The notes beneath the pieces are model-generated. The model had not been told where the DNA came from and did no database searches. It was given only the letters and a program-made list of their open reading frames with translations. From Nectonema munidae (Eukaryota; Nematomorpha; Nectonematoida; Nectonematidae): a stretch of DNA of 64,000 bases. The stretch is from NCBI GenBank assembly GCA_030549495.1, contig JAUIRK010000859.1, positions 97,001 to 161,000 on the forward strand, written 5' to 3'. Position 1 is the first letter of the stretch. Every line of letters starts with the position of its first letter. Made by a program: the position numbers and the translations under genes. This document shows, piece after piece, positions 1-12,510 of the stretch.

Positions 1-27
1 ATAACATTGCTTTAACTTTTTGCAAAG

Positions 28-2918
28 AAAACTGCTTAACCGAAAACATCAATCTGAACACCGTCGAGCTCTTTCTAATCATCCCGACAGCCATCATTTG
101 CGTGATGGGCTGCACCTTCTTATTCCTCGCAACGATATCCTTTTTCAAGATCAACAAGATTTTTCAGAAGTCTTACGCAGACACACAAAAACTCAAACAA
201 CTCACTCTCAAAATTTGCCTATTTTCAGTGGTAAGTGTTTCATTGCGCATCTCTTTACCAGTTGTTTTCATTTTAAATTTTGAAACAAGAGACTCTTTAT
301 ATATAAAAATACAGTAAACCCTCTCAAATACGACCATTCATCATCCAGCCACATTTAAAAAGTCGTATCTGAGAGGAAGTCGTTACAAAGGAGTTTCAAA
401 AATTATGTTTTTTTTTGATAACGTCCTGACAGTATTATAACTTGTTTATTTTTTTTTCAATAAAACATATTTTGATTAAATATGCATGAAATTAACATAA
501 AAACGAATCCTATTGAGAAAAAAAATTTTATAAAGCGAAAATTTAATGAAAATAATACAAATTTTAATTAATATTTTAAAAATAATCATTAGCATGTGAT
601 TTAAAATAAAAATATATGTAATATATCAATATTTTAAATGAGGGGTTAGACAAGTCCTAGGGGTATAATTAAATGTAAATATTATTTGTGTGTATAAATA
701 AAGTCGTATCTTTGAGGAAGTCGTATTGTAGAGGGGTTGCGGTACATTTTAAATGTCGTCTTTTAAGTTTTGCACCAAATAATAAAGAAAGAAAAACATC
801 ATTTTTTATGAAAATTAGGAGGAGTATAAAAGGGGCGAACCAAAAGCTTCTCAGGAAATGCAAATTTGGAATGGGGAATGTTTTTTATAAGTTTCTTCAT
901 TTTTCAATTCCTTATTTTAAATTTTTTTGGATCAAACTTATGCACCGAAAATCCTTCCTTATCTCAAAAAATTTGGAAAAAAAAGAAAACGTTTGAAAAT
1001 AAGGTAATATAAAAGCTTTTTGAAATATGAATAGAATAAATACTTGAACTAAAAAAAACTTGAAGCAAGATTAAAATTTCATACTCTTTATTTGAAAATA
1101 ATTAAAATGACGACTTACAAGACTGACGACTCGCTGTAACTCTTTCATGATGCCCACCATTTTTTTTTAGTTTTTATTGATAAATATTATTGATATAAGC
1201 AGTAGGAAGAGAAGAAATTGTTACAAAATGTTTCATCATTTGTCTTTGAATGTTGGAAATATTTTAACCAAGTGTGAATGAGTGCTAGTTTCTTATATAA
1301 AAAATGAGTGTTTATACCTCACTGTCCAAAAGTAATTTATCTATTTACTTTTAATAAAAAAAAATTTGATCAAAATAATTTAATATTTTGTAGAATGTCA
1401 TTTATAGGGTTCATAGTCAAATTTCCAAAAACTAAAATCCTCGTTACCAAAATCTCTGCTACCTTAGTTAACATGATTCCCTTTCCTCATTTTTTGGAAC
1501 AACAAAAAATCTGTTTTAAAACATTTAAAAAATGATCATTCAAAAAATTACAGAAAAATCAAGGTTAAAATTAGTATTTTAGAAATGTCTACATATGTAA
1601 ACATTTGGCTAAAATACAATTGCAAATTTGTTGTTTATTTGAGTGTAGATTAATAGTAAATCTGGGTCAATTCCGAAAAAAATAGAACAAAATTTGCCTT
1701 CAATAAATAGAAGCTTTCCAAAACATAATCGATTCAAAATCAATTAAACTTACTCCTCATCTAAGAACGAAACCAAACGGCGCCATCACCTCTATCATGA
1801 AAAGACAATCCACAGTCATTTTTTCAAGCCTTCTTTGTATAAAGAAGTAAGTCATATATTTGAAGAAGTTTGCATAATAGAAAAAGAAGAAAATAAACAG
1901 GATTGAAATAGAATATTTATACAAGAACAAAATGTAAGCTACCTTAAATCACAAATAAGATTTATAATGAGTGACGATTTGAATTTATTTTACATTTTGA
2001 AGCATAGAATAGAAAGATTTGATAAGTAATAAAGTTTGAATTCACACGAGTTATTAAGATAAAAGTAAAACATACGTTAGCAAAAATTAAGATAGAGAAT
2101 AATCAAAATTCGTCTGCTTATTTTAAAATGTCAGCAGACTTTGCGGTAAAAACGTAGGGTCTTTTGCCAAAAGCAGAGATCTGCCATCTACGTTTTCTCT
2201 CTTATTAAACCGACTTCAAAAAAAGAGACTTTTTTGGTCCATCTGAAACGAACCCGAATAAAATTTAACGTTTCAACCCGTGTTCGACCCGTTATTTCGG
2301 ATTTTCCGGATTTGAAGATCTCTGATCTTCTGGATTTGTACTTGTAATATCTCCTTTGCTAACTATCCAGCTAGCGAAGATTATTCTTGCTTGGGATGCA
2401 ATACCGCAAACTAAAAAATAAAAAAAAAGCAAAAAGCAAAGGTGCACAAGGAATCAATTCCAACTATTGCATCTAGCTAGGGGAAGCGGGATAATGGCAA
2501 AGGAAGCAGAGTCTGGAAATAAATGTGTGTGTGTGTGTTGCGTATTTAGATCTTCTTGATCATCAAAGTGAGCATGGCAGTCGGCTACACCATGGAAAAG
2601 CTGCACTACTTCCACCAGTCCGACTTCTCCACCCTCCCGCGTTGCTTGGGCGGCACTTGCAAGCTCTTCCTTCCCGCCTACTCGCCCTTCATCAGCTACG
2701 CCATCATCTTTTCTCTGTGCACGGGGCTTTGCTCGGGCATTTGGGTCTGCAACAAAAAGAGTTTGTCCTCACTCTACCTCGTCTGCGCCAAACTCCACCT
2801 CAAAGTCTCCCACTCAACCTGCTCCGATGCCGAAAAATGCTTCAAGACGAAAAATGGCGAAAAGGTGCGAAAAACAACGACTTCCTCCTCAAAATTCAAG
2901 ATTTTGTCCCAAATCTAA
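28..2918 (+). CDS. Frizzled-type class F receptor, C-terminal part (partial at the left edge)
   Basis: Two exons are visible, 28-230 and 2550-2918 (stop TAA at 2916), separated by a phase-0 intron (GTAAGT donor at 231, TAG acceptor at 2547-2549). Exon 1 encodes a hydrophobic helix followed by a basic loop and the segment KLKQLTLKICLFSV, which resembles the end of TM5, intracellular loop 3 and start of TM6 of Frizzled receptors (KLEKLMVRIGVFSV). Exon 2 completes TM6, a loop with two cysteines (RCLGGTC) and TM7 (SYAIIFSLCTGLCSGIWV), then a short Ser/Lys-rich tail. Known role of the family: Wnt receptor in the plasma membrane. The KTxxxW Dishevelled-binding motif that normally follows TM7 is degenerate here (KSLSSL). 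The cysteine-rich domain and TM1-4 lie left of the window. The exons are clearly more GC-rich than the surrounding DNA. Smoothened is the main alternative; the SGxWV end of TM7 favours Frizzled. Confidence 0.72.
310..744. mobile_element. pogo/Tc1-like MITE in the Frizzled intron
   Basis: The left end (TACAGTAAACCCTCTC...TACGAC) and the reverse complement of the right end (TACCGCAACCCCTCTA...TACGAC) form imperfect terminal inverted repeats bounded by TA, as in Tc1/mariner/pogo elements. A second inner inverted pair (AAGTCGTATCT...GAGGAAGTCGT) recurs near both ends. No coding capacity; AT-rich centre. Confidence 0.65.
745..2549 (+). other. Remainder of the Frizzled intron
   Basis: AT-rich DNA with no convincing coding exon. 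A short (GT)n run at 2523-2538 lies just upstream of the acceptor. Around 2105-2200 there are GTCTGC/GCAGAC motifs reminiscent of the TTAA-flanked MITE family found elsewhere in the window, but no clear ends. Confidence 0.4.
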
Positions 2919-3744
2919 GCAGTTTTTCACTTCTTTTGCTCTCATTTTAAACTCTCTAAATCAAAAGTGTGCAGTTTATTGGTACTCATGAGTGGTGAAA
3001 ATATTTGAAACATTGCGTGCGCTCAAACACACAAACACAATACTTCTTGCCTGCCATTTTATATGCCTATAACTTAAGAATCAAATTTCGACAATTTATT
3101 TATACTGTAAAGAAGAAACATAACACTTCACTTTCATTAAGAGTGAACTCATTTTCATTTATAAATAAAAAATTTGCAAAAAATGTCTTACTTTCCTTTC
3201 AACCCTTTGAGGACGAGAGTTTTGGAGATGAATCGTCTTTTTTCTTTTCTAATGGAAATTTGTACATTTAAGGCAGATGATTTTCATTTCTTGGAAGAAC
3301 GGTGTTACACCGGTACTTAAAATGTTGAATCTTTGTGTAGCTATTCGAATTTTAGGTAGAAGACTCTTGGGAAATTACAATTTTGGAAGCATAAAGCTTA
3401 AACTCTTTTGCTACGAAATAGAGGAGCACTTGAAGGCCATATGAAAAGGTCATTCGAGCAAATTTTAAAGCTAGAATGAGTAGTTTCAGAAGAAAAAGAA
3501 AAAATTTATAAATTGTATGGGAAAGAAAATGCTTAAATTATGTTAACTGGAAAAATGATTGTAAACACATACAAACATCGAATACTAAGAAGTGAAGGAG
3601 AAATTAAAAATGAATTTATGAGTATTAAGAAAATTTAAAAAACCACGCTCAAATATTTAATAGTCAAAAGAATGTGATTTAAACAACAGAACAGATTTAT
3701 CTACGTCAATCTATAATAATTTTAATTATGCGCAATTAGGTGCT
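2919..3744. other. Frizzled 3' flank
   Basis: Probable 3' untranslated and downstream sequence. An AATAAA-type hexamer occurs near 3163-3170. The 88-codon open frame at 3005-3271 has no recognisable domain and is regarded as chance. Confidence 0.4.
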
Positions 3745-3997
3745 AGAATAATTGCCAGTTGGAAAATTGCCATTTGAAATATTAGCCATCGGAAAATTGC
3801 CAGCCAAAAAAGTAGCATTGCTTTAACCTAAAATCTGGACAATTTTGTTTCCTAATTTTGAAAAACTTTACTGTTATATTAGATATAAAAATTTTGAAAC
3901 TTTATCAATAAGTTTATTGAATTATTATTTATATCACTAACAAAAGTTAGAAATTAATTTTCATTTTTTGATGCTCTAAGGTTAAGAATGGTAAGTA

Positions 3998-5778
3998 GGA
4001 TTGCCAGATTTAAAACAAAGAATGTAGGTCATCAAAAAAATGTCAAAATAATACGTGACAAAACCGGACTTGTTTATTTTAATCAAATCGGTATGAACAA
4101 AAAATAAATATTTAAATTAATCTTAAATATTCTTCAAAAGTTCTTTAATTTAAAGAAGGCTTTGATAAAAATCACAACAAATGAATTTTTTAAAGGTATA
4201 ATCTACAATCAACGCTTTTTACAGGTTCAATAGTTAATTGATTTCTACAATTAGCCCATTGATTTTTCCTTAATGAAAAAATTCTCTCTACATTTGCATT
4301 ATGTGCGTAGATTTTAAAAACATATGAGTTATTTCCAATAATTTCTCAAAGAACCTCAATTTTTCTAAAAATTTGTCCATTTTTCATTTGTTGTTATCAA
4401 TTGAAAATTGGAATTTTCTTTTTCTTCATTCAAAAATTTTTTCAAACACAGAAATTGATGAAATTGTTTTGAATCATCTATTTTAATATTTTTTTCAATT
4501 AAAAAATTTAAAAACACTTCTCAATATTCTCCCGTATTACATCTTCGTTCATCCATTGAAAAATTGGAAATTTTGTAACGGATTCATCCAGTGATTTAAT
4601 TTGCAAGAACATTGCGAATAAAAGTCTTTACGATCTTTTAAAAAATTATTGCACAAATCAGTAAAGCCTTCTTTACGTTTTTCTTCTAACAAAAATTAAA
4701 CTTGAAGGGGTAACAAATTTTATTTTGAACGTTCTTTAAGAGAATTTACAACTAAAAAAGATTTCGTAGTTATCAACAACAACAGCATTCAACAATTTTT
4801 CTTATTTTGCAGTAGAAATCTAAGACAAAGAAGTTAGAGAGTGAAACAGGTAATAAACATTTTCAAAATTTTTTTTCAAAAAAACGCCCTAAAAGAGTAG
4901 GTGGATTATTTTGAGGCAAAAATAGGATTTTAAAGCCCCTCAATTTCAAGAGAATCAAGAGCTTTATGAATAGCGTTATTCAAAATATGTGCTGGACAAG
5001 CAAAGGAATCTAAATTGATTTTTTCGAAAAGTTTTTTAGATTAAAATAAACATTATTTTCTCCATCATGGTTTTTCCAACAAGCAATGTAAAAGAAATAC
5101 ATTAAGTTTTGTTTTCAAATTTTTCAAGCGTTTCTTTAATAAAATTGAAAATCTTTTCAGCTGTTTCATTTGGAAAATTCTTTATTTCGATTCTTCTTCC
5201 CAACCAAAGTATTGAATTATTATCAGTGCAACAATTTTTAAAGAATAATGAGTACTATGGTATCGACAGCTTTTCCAAAGAAAGTCGACTTCTTTCTTAT
5301 TTTATAGCATTTATAACAATTTTTACTGCATGAGAAGCAAAAACTTTAGTAATAATTGAAGTAGTTTCTTTACATAGTAAGTTTTTTTCTTTACGTAATT
5401 TTTTCTATTTCAGAATTCGAAAAAGCTTGTCTTATTAAGGAAGAAATGCAATCCATTTTTCTAAACTAAGCCGGCATGATAAGCTAAAGCTCTTGCTTCT
5501 CTAAATCGTCACTACCTTTATTACTAATTGACACAAATCAAGCATTCCACTTCACTTTCGCAACTGCCGTCTTCAAAAAAAGAGGCATAATAAAAATCTA
5601 TAATCTAAAATTTAAAATGTAAATTTTATTAGCAATTTTTAAAAATGGCAGAAAAATATATATGAAAAATTTTCAAAAATTAAGAAAATTTACTAAAAAT
5701 CAAAAAATATTTGAAAAAAATATAATAATAATTTGGAATTATTCAGTTAAATACGGACGTCTGATCATCTTAGGGTAA
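3998..5778 (-). pseudogene. Decayed hAT transposase inside the long-TIR element
   Basis: Reading the minus strand gives broken pieces of a hAT transposase. Near 4930-5030 there is a stretch like FACPAHILNNAIHKALD, the usual hAT motif before the catalytic core, and near 5530-5570 a BED-finger-like ECLIC segment. Many stops and frameshifts prevent any long frame. The left edge (AGGATTGCCAGAT) resembles a hAT terminus, and the flanks TGGTAAGT / TGGTAACT match at 7 of 8 positions. The right flank overlaps a SINE edge, so this target duplication is tentative. Confidence 0.55.
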
Positions 5779-5910
5779 TGGTAACTTTCAGTGTTTTCAT
5801 CTTGAAAGCAGAATTGGGCTGGTTGTATCGAACTATGTGCGAAGAAAGCTTCATGCTGCATCGAACCCGAGAGCTCGAAGCACCGAAGAACCTAAGCAAA
5901 CTTATTCACA
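5776..5910 (-). repeat. tRNA-derived SINE, family 1
   Basis: Degenerate minus-strand copy of the SINE seen best at 32853 and 37271. Recognisable parts are GTGTTTTCAT, GGCTGGTTGTATCGAACTATG and the B-box-like TGCATCGAACC. Confidence 0.65.
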
Positions 5911-6160
5911 CCACTTTTGTGGTTATCTTCGAAAAAATTGAATGTTTTTGCTTGGAATAGATATACATGATTAAAACATTGTTTTTTTATCTACATTTTT
6001 TGCAATTTCTCATTTTCTAACTTTTTTCTTTGAGATACTACGATTTCTTTTTTCAAACTTTTTTACAGTTTTAATTATAAAATTTTCTGATAAACTTTTT
6101 TTTTGAACTATATTCTTAAGTCATATTTTTGAAAGATTCTTCTCTGAATAATAATGATAG

Positions 6161-6457
6161 CAGGGGCGCATATCCAGGGGGGAGAAGCCTATTGCCCCCC
6201 TCTCTCAAAAATTTTGGATTTCTTAAAACTAGTGTATATGTCTTATGTAAATTTAATGAAAGTATTTTCGCTGGAAGTATAATTTCATCAATTTTGTAAA
6301 AAAAAATATAAAGTAGTCTTGTAAATTCATGTATGCGCTGTATACACTCTATTTTACTTGAATATTTGGTCTCCCGTGGTATTTCCAGACCAGTAATTTT
6401 GAAAATTGCAAAAAAAATCCCCCCCTCCCCCAATAATTTTGAGGATGTGCGTCCCTG
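6161..6457. mobile_element. hAT-type MITE with exact 8-bp target duplication
   Basis: Begins CAGGGGCGCATATCC and ends GGATGTGCGTCCCTG (inverted repeats). It is flanked by AATGATAG at 6153-6160 and AATGATAG at 6458-6465. 297 bp with C-rich tracts near each end. The minus-strand open frame across it is not regarded as a gene. Confidence 0.9.
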
Positions 6458-6785
6458 AATGATAGATACAGCGATCTTACCGTTTAAAATGAAATTTTGA
6501 ATGAATATTCCATTTCAAAAAATTTCTCTTGATTTCTAACTTTTGTTAGGGATATAAATTCTCAATAAGATTATTAATAGAGTTGCCAATTGTTTATATG
6601 CAATATAACAGTAAAGTTTTTCAAATGAGCAAAAAAGAGTTTTGCTTTCAGGTTAAAGCAATGACAATTTATCCCACAATTTAGCTCCATGGCAGTTATC
6701 CCACAATGGCAATTTTACCATGGTGGCAATTTTCCAACAAGTAATATTCCCAATGGCAATTTTCGCAATGGTAATTTTCCCGTCA

Positions 6786-8184
6786 CGACTAAAAAGAAAA
6801 TATATGTTTGGAAGTAGCACTGCATTTGTTGTAAAGGAGATTCAGTTCGCATATTTGGAGATATTCTTCTCATGGAATGATTCTTCCAACTTTGTAAATC
6901 TATGGAAAATAATTCTATACAAGGCAAATCTTCCATATTTTGTTTTAGCCTTTTCTAGATTCACATCTTTTACCGAAAAAATTATTTGAAACAAGAGAAA
7001 ATAAAGAATTTAAAATCATTGGGGATAATATTATATTAAGACACAAAATAATGGGATAGAGAAAAGATGAGAAATGTATTGATAAATTGGCATAAAGACA
7101 ACAATAAATTAAAAAGAGATATTTAAAAAAAGAATGTCAACATGACATTTATAGCTTATCATTTCGAAAAGATATATACAAAAAACTTGTAGAAGTTATT
7201 GACTTTCCAAAATTCTAACCATATGGCATTCTTTTTTCATCCATTGTATTATGATTATAATACATGTACGCGATGATTTGGAAGACACGTATCGTGACGA
7301 AGACGAAAAGCTTTTTAAGTTAGATTCACTTTGTAATCATCATCTTGTAAAAGTAGAGAAATTCAGTTTACGTCTTCCATCTTCATCCACCCAATAAAGA
7401 TCAAACTTAAATTCCCATTTAAATTCCCATTAGGAACATTTTGGTTCGAATCAGCAAGTATTTCAACACGCCATATGAACAAAAAAATGGAAGAAACATT
7501 AGGATATACTTGGATTTCTTCTTACTGATTTCATCTACTTTTTATATAAATGTTTTTTCTCATTTTTTACTTACTTCGGTTAAATAAATGAATAACTGGA
7601 TATAAAAAGTCCGTATACAAATAAGAGTAATAATATTACATTTTTTCGATTGAAGGAAAATAGCGGATTTTGCCAAAGAGTTACGGTAGTTGAAAAGGCG
7701 GGGAAGGGGGTCAAAATAGCTGAAAATTAGTTAACATCATTTGTGAACGCTCTTTTATCAAAAAGATTTCTTATATACTCCATCTACACTGATTACAGAT
7801 TTAATACAAGGTAATAAAAAATAATTTAAATTTTAGACCCACTCCCCATTTTTGTATTTAATACTAAAAATAATTTCTAATCTTTTTTAATATCAAATAT
7901 TTTTGGTTATGTGAAAAAAATTAAACATGTGCTGAACGAGCATCAATTTTTTCTAATTGGCCTTGAGAAATATATTTAATGATTGATAAAAAAAATTATC
8001 ACAAAAATAAAGATTAAAAGAAAAATAAATTAAAAAAATGAACTCTTCAAAGTATTTGGTAAATTTTCCATATCATATTTAAACTTAATGAAAAATGAAA
8101 AATAAGTTGAAGAAAATAGTAAAACCAAAATATTTGAAAAATCGACTTCTTTATATATATTAGAAAATATTTAAAGTTTTACAC
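6786..8184. other. Intergenic AT-rich DNA
   Basis: No gene recognised. The only distinctive part is the dispersed segment at 7318-7413, described separately. Confidence 0.5.
7318..7413 (-). repeat. Dispersed ~95-bp segment, copy 1 (short conserved peptide)
   Basis: The reverse complement matches 18876-18972 at roughly nine of ten positions, with little similarity outside. On the minus strand it reads FDLYWVDEDGRRKLNFSTFT then stop codons; the partner keeps the same frame and stop position. Function unknown; see findings for a possible VHL-like resemblance. Confidence 0.6.
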
Positions 8185-8266
8185 TGGCAGCGGTGGGATT
8201 CGAACCCACGCCTACGAATAGACTGGTGCCTTAAACCAGCGCCTTAGACCGCTCGGCCACGCTACC
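8185..8266 (-). tRNA. tRNA-Leu (anticodon AAG)
   Basis: The minus strand gives an 82-nt class II tRNA. It has acceptor stem GGTAGC/GCTGCC, A box GTGGCCGAGCGG, anticodon stem CTGGT/ACCAG with loop TTAAGGC (anticodon AAG), a long variable arm, B box GGTTCGAATCC and discriminator A. No intron. A TTTT run lies about 15 nt downstream on the minus strand as a possible Pol III terminator. The sequence is very close to metazoan tRNA-Leu(AAG), so it is probably functional. Confidence 0.96.
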
Positions 8267-8430
8267 ATATTTGAACTCTAATTTTGAGCATTACATTCCT
8301 TTGCACTACGGACTCTATGGATTTTCTCTTAAAATTTGAAATTTTTAATAGAAAATTTTATTCAAAAGAGAATGTACATTTATAAAATTTAAATTGATTA
8401 AGTCAAAAAGAACATAAATGGATTGCTCTT

Positions 8431-10379
8431 CTAACTTTGACGATTTCTAATTTTTCTATGTGAAAAGTAGATCAAAATAGATGGCGTTAAAAAAACTTTA
8501 TTATAATATGATGTCTTTGTTATAAAATGGGAGACAAACTTCCAACACAGTTTGTACATGCAGTTTTTGAATGCGCTTTGCAAATGAAATTTATGCACTT
8601 TGAACACCTCCTTGTCGTTCTGTTCTTTCGAGATGGGCAGATAGAACAAGCACCCTTCATTTAAATTGGCAACTCGATGATGTTCGATCTCACCTTCATG
8701 CATTCCTCAGCTAAGGGAAAAGAAAGTTTTTTCAGAAATGTCTTTCTTCCACTTTGCTTTGTATAAGGAAAAGATTGAGGAGAGTTGTATTTTGCAAAAA
8801 TTCAAGTGTTCAAAGCAACCATATCCAGATAGTTGCAAAAAACAGCTAAAGTCCATCTTTTGTATGGCTTTTTTGATCTGTAGCTTCTGATCATTTTGTT
8901 AGCCACATCCACTCCAGACTTATACTTGTTGTATGTAGCTAAGTAAACTTTGGGGTTTTGAGTGCTCGCCATATGTTTCAATATTTGTATGGTCACTTGA
9001 CAGCACGTAAACAACTTTGAAGTTTTTACAAGCATGTCTTCTGGGAATGTAGGCGGAGAGCGATGCGTATTCAGAATAAATAGCTCTACTTTCACATTCT
9101 GCAAGGTGTAGTCCTTTCAAGTAATCAGGCTTGAAGACTTTAGGAGCAAACCTTCTGCTACCATTGACAGTTCCACACAACGATATATTTCTATCATGAC
9201 ACCAAACAGCGAGTTCATGACTGGTAAAAAAACCTATCAATAAAAACGCCACAACCGGATGGAAGCTTCGACTCTTTTATGAGTCTTTTCGAAACATTCA
9301 AAGCCGAAAAGTAAGAATTCTCCAAACCAGAGATATATAATTCAGGCATCATGAATAAAAATACTCGGGATCATTTATGTGGTAACATTTAAGCCCATAA
9401 TGTCCGGGATTCTTAGGATCATATATTTTCAATTTCCAATTTCCTTTGAAACTGATGAGTTGTTCGTCGATCGTGACATGGGAATGGGGAGTCCAGTACA
9501 TTGAAAAAACATTTCGGAAATGATCGTGAACTTTTCTGATAGGACCCAATTTATCTTTTTTGTCATCAAAAGTGATGAAGAGTGGTATCAGTGTAAACAT
9601 GTCTCTTCCCAGACAGGTTCTCAAAAATGGGCTTCCATAATTGGAAAATAGATCACGATTTCCAACTTTTTGATCTCCATTCTGCCCAATATACAGTAAG
9701 CTTCCAAAGTAAGAGAGGAGATGAAAAATTTTGAAGTTTTTGTAGCAATAGGTTAAACTCACATGTTTAGGGTTATTAGATCTAAAAAGTACACGAAACT
9801 AAAGGGTAAACGAAATATGGAGAAAATGCTGTTGGGTGTTTTCAAAAAGCCTATTATAATTGCCTGTAACGAATCATAAAAAGATAGCTAAAGATTGGAC
9901 TTGAATCCAAGACTATAGAGTAGCAAGTTTAGAAAGGTTACTGTAAGATTATTTCATCAAGGTGAGGATAAACTCGGGCTAACATATTCGAGCACATAAT
10001 AAATAAAATAAAATTGAACTTACAAGAAGTTGGATTTCATTTTAGCCATTGTCATTTCATATATATGCGTGATCAAGTAAACATCAAAAAAGAGCTTGAA
10101 TATGAGGAAAATGTCATCAGTGTCTTTCATTGGTCCTCTAGGTCCAGGGGGATCAGAAATGGTATTTCCTATGTTTATTCTTGGTGTACGTCCTGCAAGA
10201 GTTGATCTTGGAGCCCAATGGAAAATAGTTCCATCTGGAGCAACCAAATTTTCTTCAAACACACAAGATGTAGTAGATGTAATAGAGGAAGAAGAAGAAG
10301 GAGAATTGGAACTATAGGAATAGGATATGAATTCTTCCTCGCTTCCAGAACTGTATCCAGTGGAAAATTCTGAACTCAT
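8431..10379 (-). pseudogene. piggyBac-type transposase, broken
   Basis: Successive minus-strand frames match the piggyBac (PGBD) transposase in order. 10379-10020 is the acidic/Ser-rich N-terminus with a DGTIFHW segment. 9762-9349 is the DDE core with VTIDEQLISFKGNWKLK and YGLKCY. 9252-8802 has FFTSHEL and then YKSGVDVANKMIRSY...KRWTLAVFCNYLD. 8703-8431 is the C-terminal zinc-binding region, with the cysteine pattern partly lost. The frames are joined by several frameshifts and stops, so it is not functional. No clear TTAACCC ends were found by eye. Confidence 0.88.
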
Positions 10380-10842
10380 TTATAATGGAGACAGGAGAAA
10401 AAAATAATTGTACTACTGAACGCATTGGGAATATGTGATGAAATCAGTTGAAAAACAGTGAATCAACTATAAAGTCGTTATCGAAAGGAAATACAGGAAA
10501 AAAAGCAGTGATCTCAAGAAATTTGATAAGTCAGACTGGAAAAATAGCAATACGGAACGCCAAAATACAACATAGAAAGCGTAGAAGAGACAGATATAAA
10601 TAAAAGCTGCATGGAAACAAAGCTTATGGTGCAATCCAAAGTTATTCCTATCTCAAGATATAATATATCAATAGGATCCGTAGTGCGAGGGTAAAAATAC
10701 AAATAATTTAGTTCCAAAATGTTTTCAGGTCGTGTTGGTAAAAATTCGTATTCAAGATTAAACCAGTTGTCAAATCGCTTGCAAAAAAGTTGATGGAAAT
10801 GTGAACTATTTAAATTTTTATTTTTGGCTTATTAATTAAGGG

Positions 10843-11062
10843 CAGGGTTGCCAGATGTCTACATTTTCGAAAATTGTCTCGATTTTGAAGTAGCTTGAAA
10901 TGGATTCGTGGTGATTTATAAGAACTCTGGTTTTTAATTCACTAATCTTATTTGACAAAAAAAAATTAGAAAATTTTTACTCCAAATGTGACTTTTTTTT
11001 AGAATAAATTTCATCTTCAAATTTTTGTCCCGGTTTGATAATGTCAAAATCTGGCATCTCTA
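10843..11062. mobile_element. hAT-type MITE with exact 8-bp target duplication
   Basis: Starts CAGGGTTGCCAGAT and ends ATCTGGCATCTCTA, imperfect inverted repeats. It is flanked on both sides by ATTAAGGG (10835-10842 and 11063-11070). 220 bp, non-coding. Confidence 0.85.
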
Positions 11063-11284
11063 ATTAAGGGACTAATAGGTGGGGTGCGAGGAAGGGAGCG
11101 ATGATTTAAAGTTACGCCACTCGACTAAATTTATAAATTCATTAAAAAAATTTAAGAAGTGCTATCAAAAAAATTCTTTTTACATATTAATCAGTTGTTG
11201 TTAAAGTTTTTAATAATATTACTTTTTTTTATTTCAGAGATAAATTAGATAAATAAAATAATTGATTTCCAAACCTTTTTAAAA

Positions 11285-12283
11285 ATGACTACTCCACAAG
11301 AAAAAGCACAAAGTGTTTCTTAGTTTATCGAAACAAAATCTGATATTCAAACACAAAGAAATATGCAAAACAAGCTCCAGCACGTCAGTCGATTCGCAAT
11401 TGGCACAAACAGTTTATGGAAACTGGAACGTTGCTACATAAACCGAAAAGTGGAAGGCCAACAATTTCTGAAGAAGACATCGAGCGTATTCGTAAATCAT
11501 TTATTCGGAGCCCAACTAAGTCCATCCGCACTGCTTCTGTTCAGCTACAATTAGCTAGATCAACAATTCATAAAGTTCTTCATAACAATTTGAGGCTTTA
11601 TGCGTACAAAATCCATTTTTGCAAGCATTAAAGCCAGATGACAAACCGAAGCGAAAAGATCTTGTTCTTAACATTTTGAAAAAAAATGGTGACTTTTTGC
11701 TTTAGCGATGAAGCAACTTTTCATGTGTCTGGAAAGCTTAACAAACATAATGCAAGAATTAGGGGAAGTGAAAACCCACAGGTTATTAGAGAACATGAGC
11801 GTGACAGCCCAAAGGTTAATGTGTGATACGGACTTTTGTGTAACAAAGTTATTGGACCATTTTTCTTTGAGGAAAAACAATAACACCAAATATTTACCTT
11901 GATACTCTAAATTCTAAACGAATATGTAACACCACAATTAGAAGAATTCCAGCCACATTTCTTCTTTCAGTCAGATGGAGCGCCGCCTCATTGGGGAATA
12001 GAAGTTCGTGAATTTTTGGATAAAAAATTCTCCGCACGTTGGATGGCCCGATACATTGGCCCCTCGTTCCCCGGATATAACACCCTCGGATATTTTCTTG
12101 TGGGGCTACGTGAAAGATGTTGTGTATCGCACCAAAGTAAAGGACATAAGTGATCTTAAAGAAAGAATAACTGCCGCTATGGAGACAATTGATAAAAAAA
12201 ATGTTAAGAAGAACGTGGACTGAAATAGAATATCGTTTAGATGTCCTCTCTGCTACAAATGGGGCTCATATAGAAATTTATTA
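11285..12283 (+). pseudogene. mariner-type transposase, broken
   Basis: From ATG 11285 the frames give a helix-turn-helix region (KPKSGRPTISEEDIERIRKS, 11440-11500), HKVLHNNLRLYAYK, the first catalytic motif FSDEATFHVSGKLN (near 11700), the second in the form SDGAPPHWG (near 11970) and the third, APRSPDITPSDIFLWGY (12061-12110). It ends LSATNGAHIEIY. This order fits the IS630/Tc1/mariner superfamily, DDD type. There are an early in-frame stop and several frameshifts, so it is inactive. Terminal repeats were not identified. Confidence 0.85.
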
Positions 12284-12510
12284 ATACTAAACTTATGTTG
12301 ACTTATTTAATTTGATTACTTAATTTTGATTGACTATTTACTTGATTAAAAAATTTATCGATGGGCTCAAAGAAGCTTTGGGAAAGAGTTGCAACACAAT
12401 GGAGATGAGAAGGAAGATGAGAGATCGAACAACTTGGTGCTCCATGGTTGCCCACGTCCAATGGATATGGCACAATGATGATGATGATTTACTTAAAAAT
12501 TAGTAAAAGG

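Larger units (their letters stand above)
3745..6785. mobile_element. Long inverted-repeat transposable element with subterminal GGAAAATTGCC repeats
   Basis: About 230-300 bp at the left (3751-3990) is matched in reverse complement at the right (about 6485-6783). Shared landmarks are the strings around GCATTGCTTTAACCT, AAAAACTTTACTGTTATAT and CTAACAAAAGTTAGAAAT. Outside these, both ends carry short tandem repeats of roughly 13-17 bp built on GGAAAATTGCCAT: about three units on the left and about seven on the right. The interior holds a decayed hAT transposase, a SINE and a hAT MITE, so the original element was probably a short palindromic transposon enlarged by insertions. Exact ends and target duplication are not resolved. 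Confidence 0.7.
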
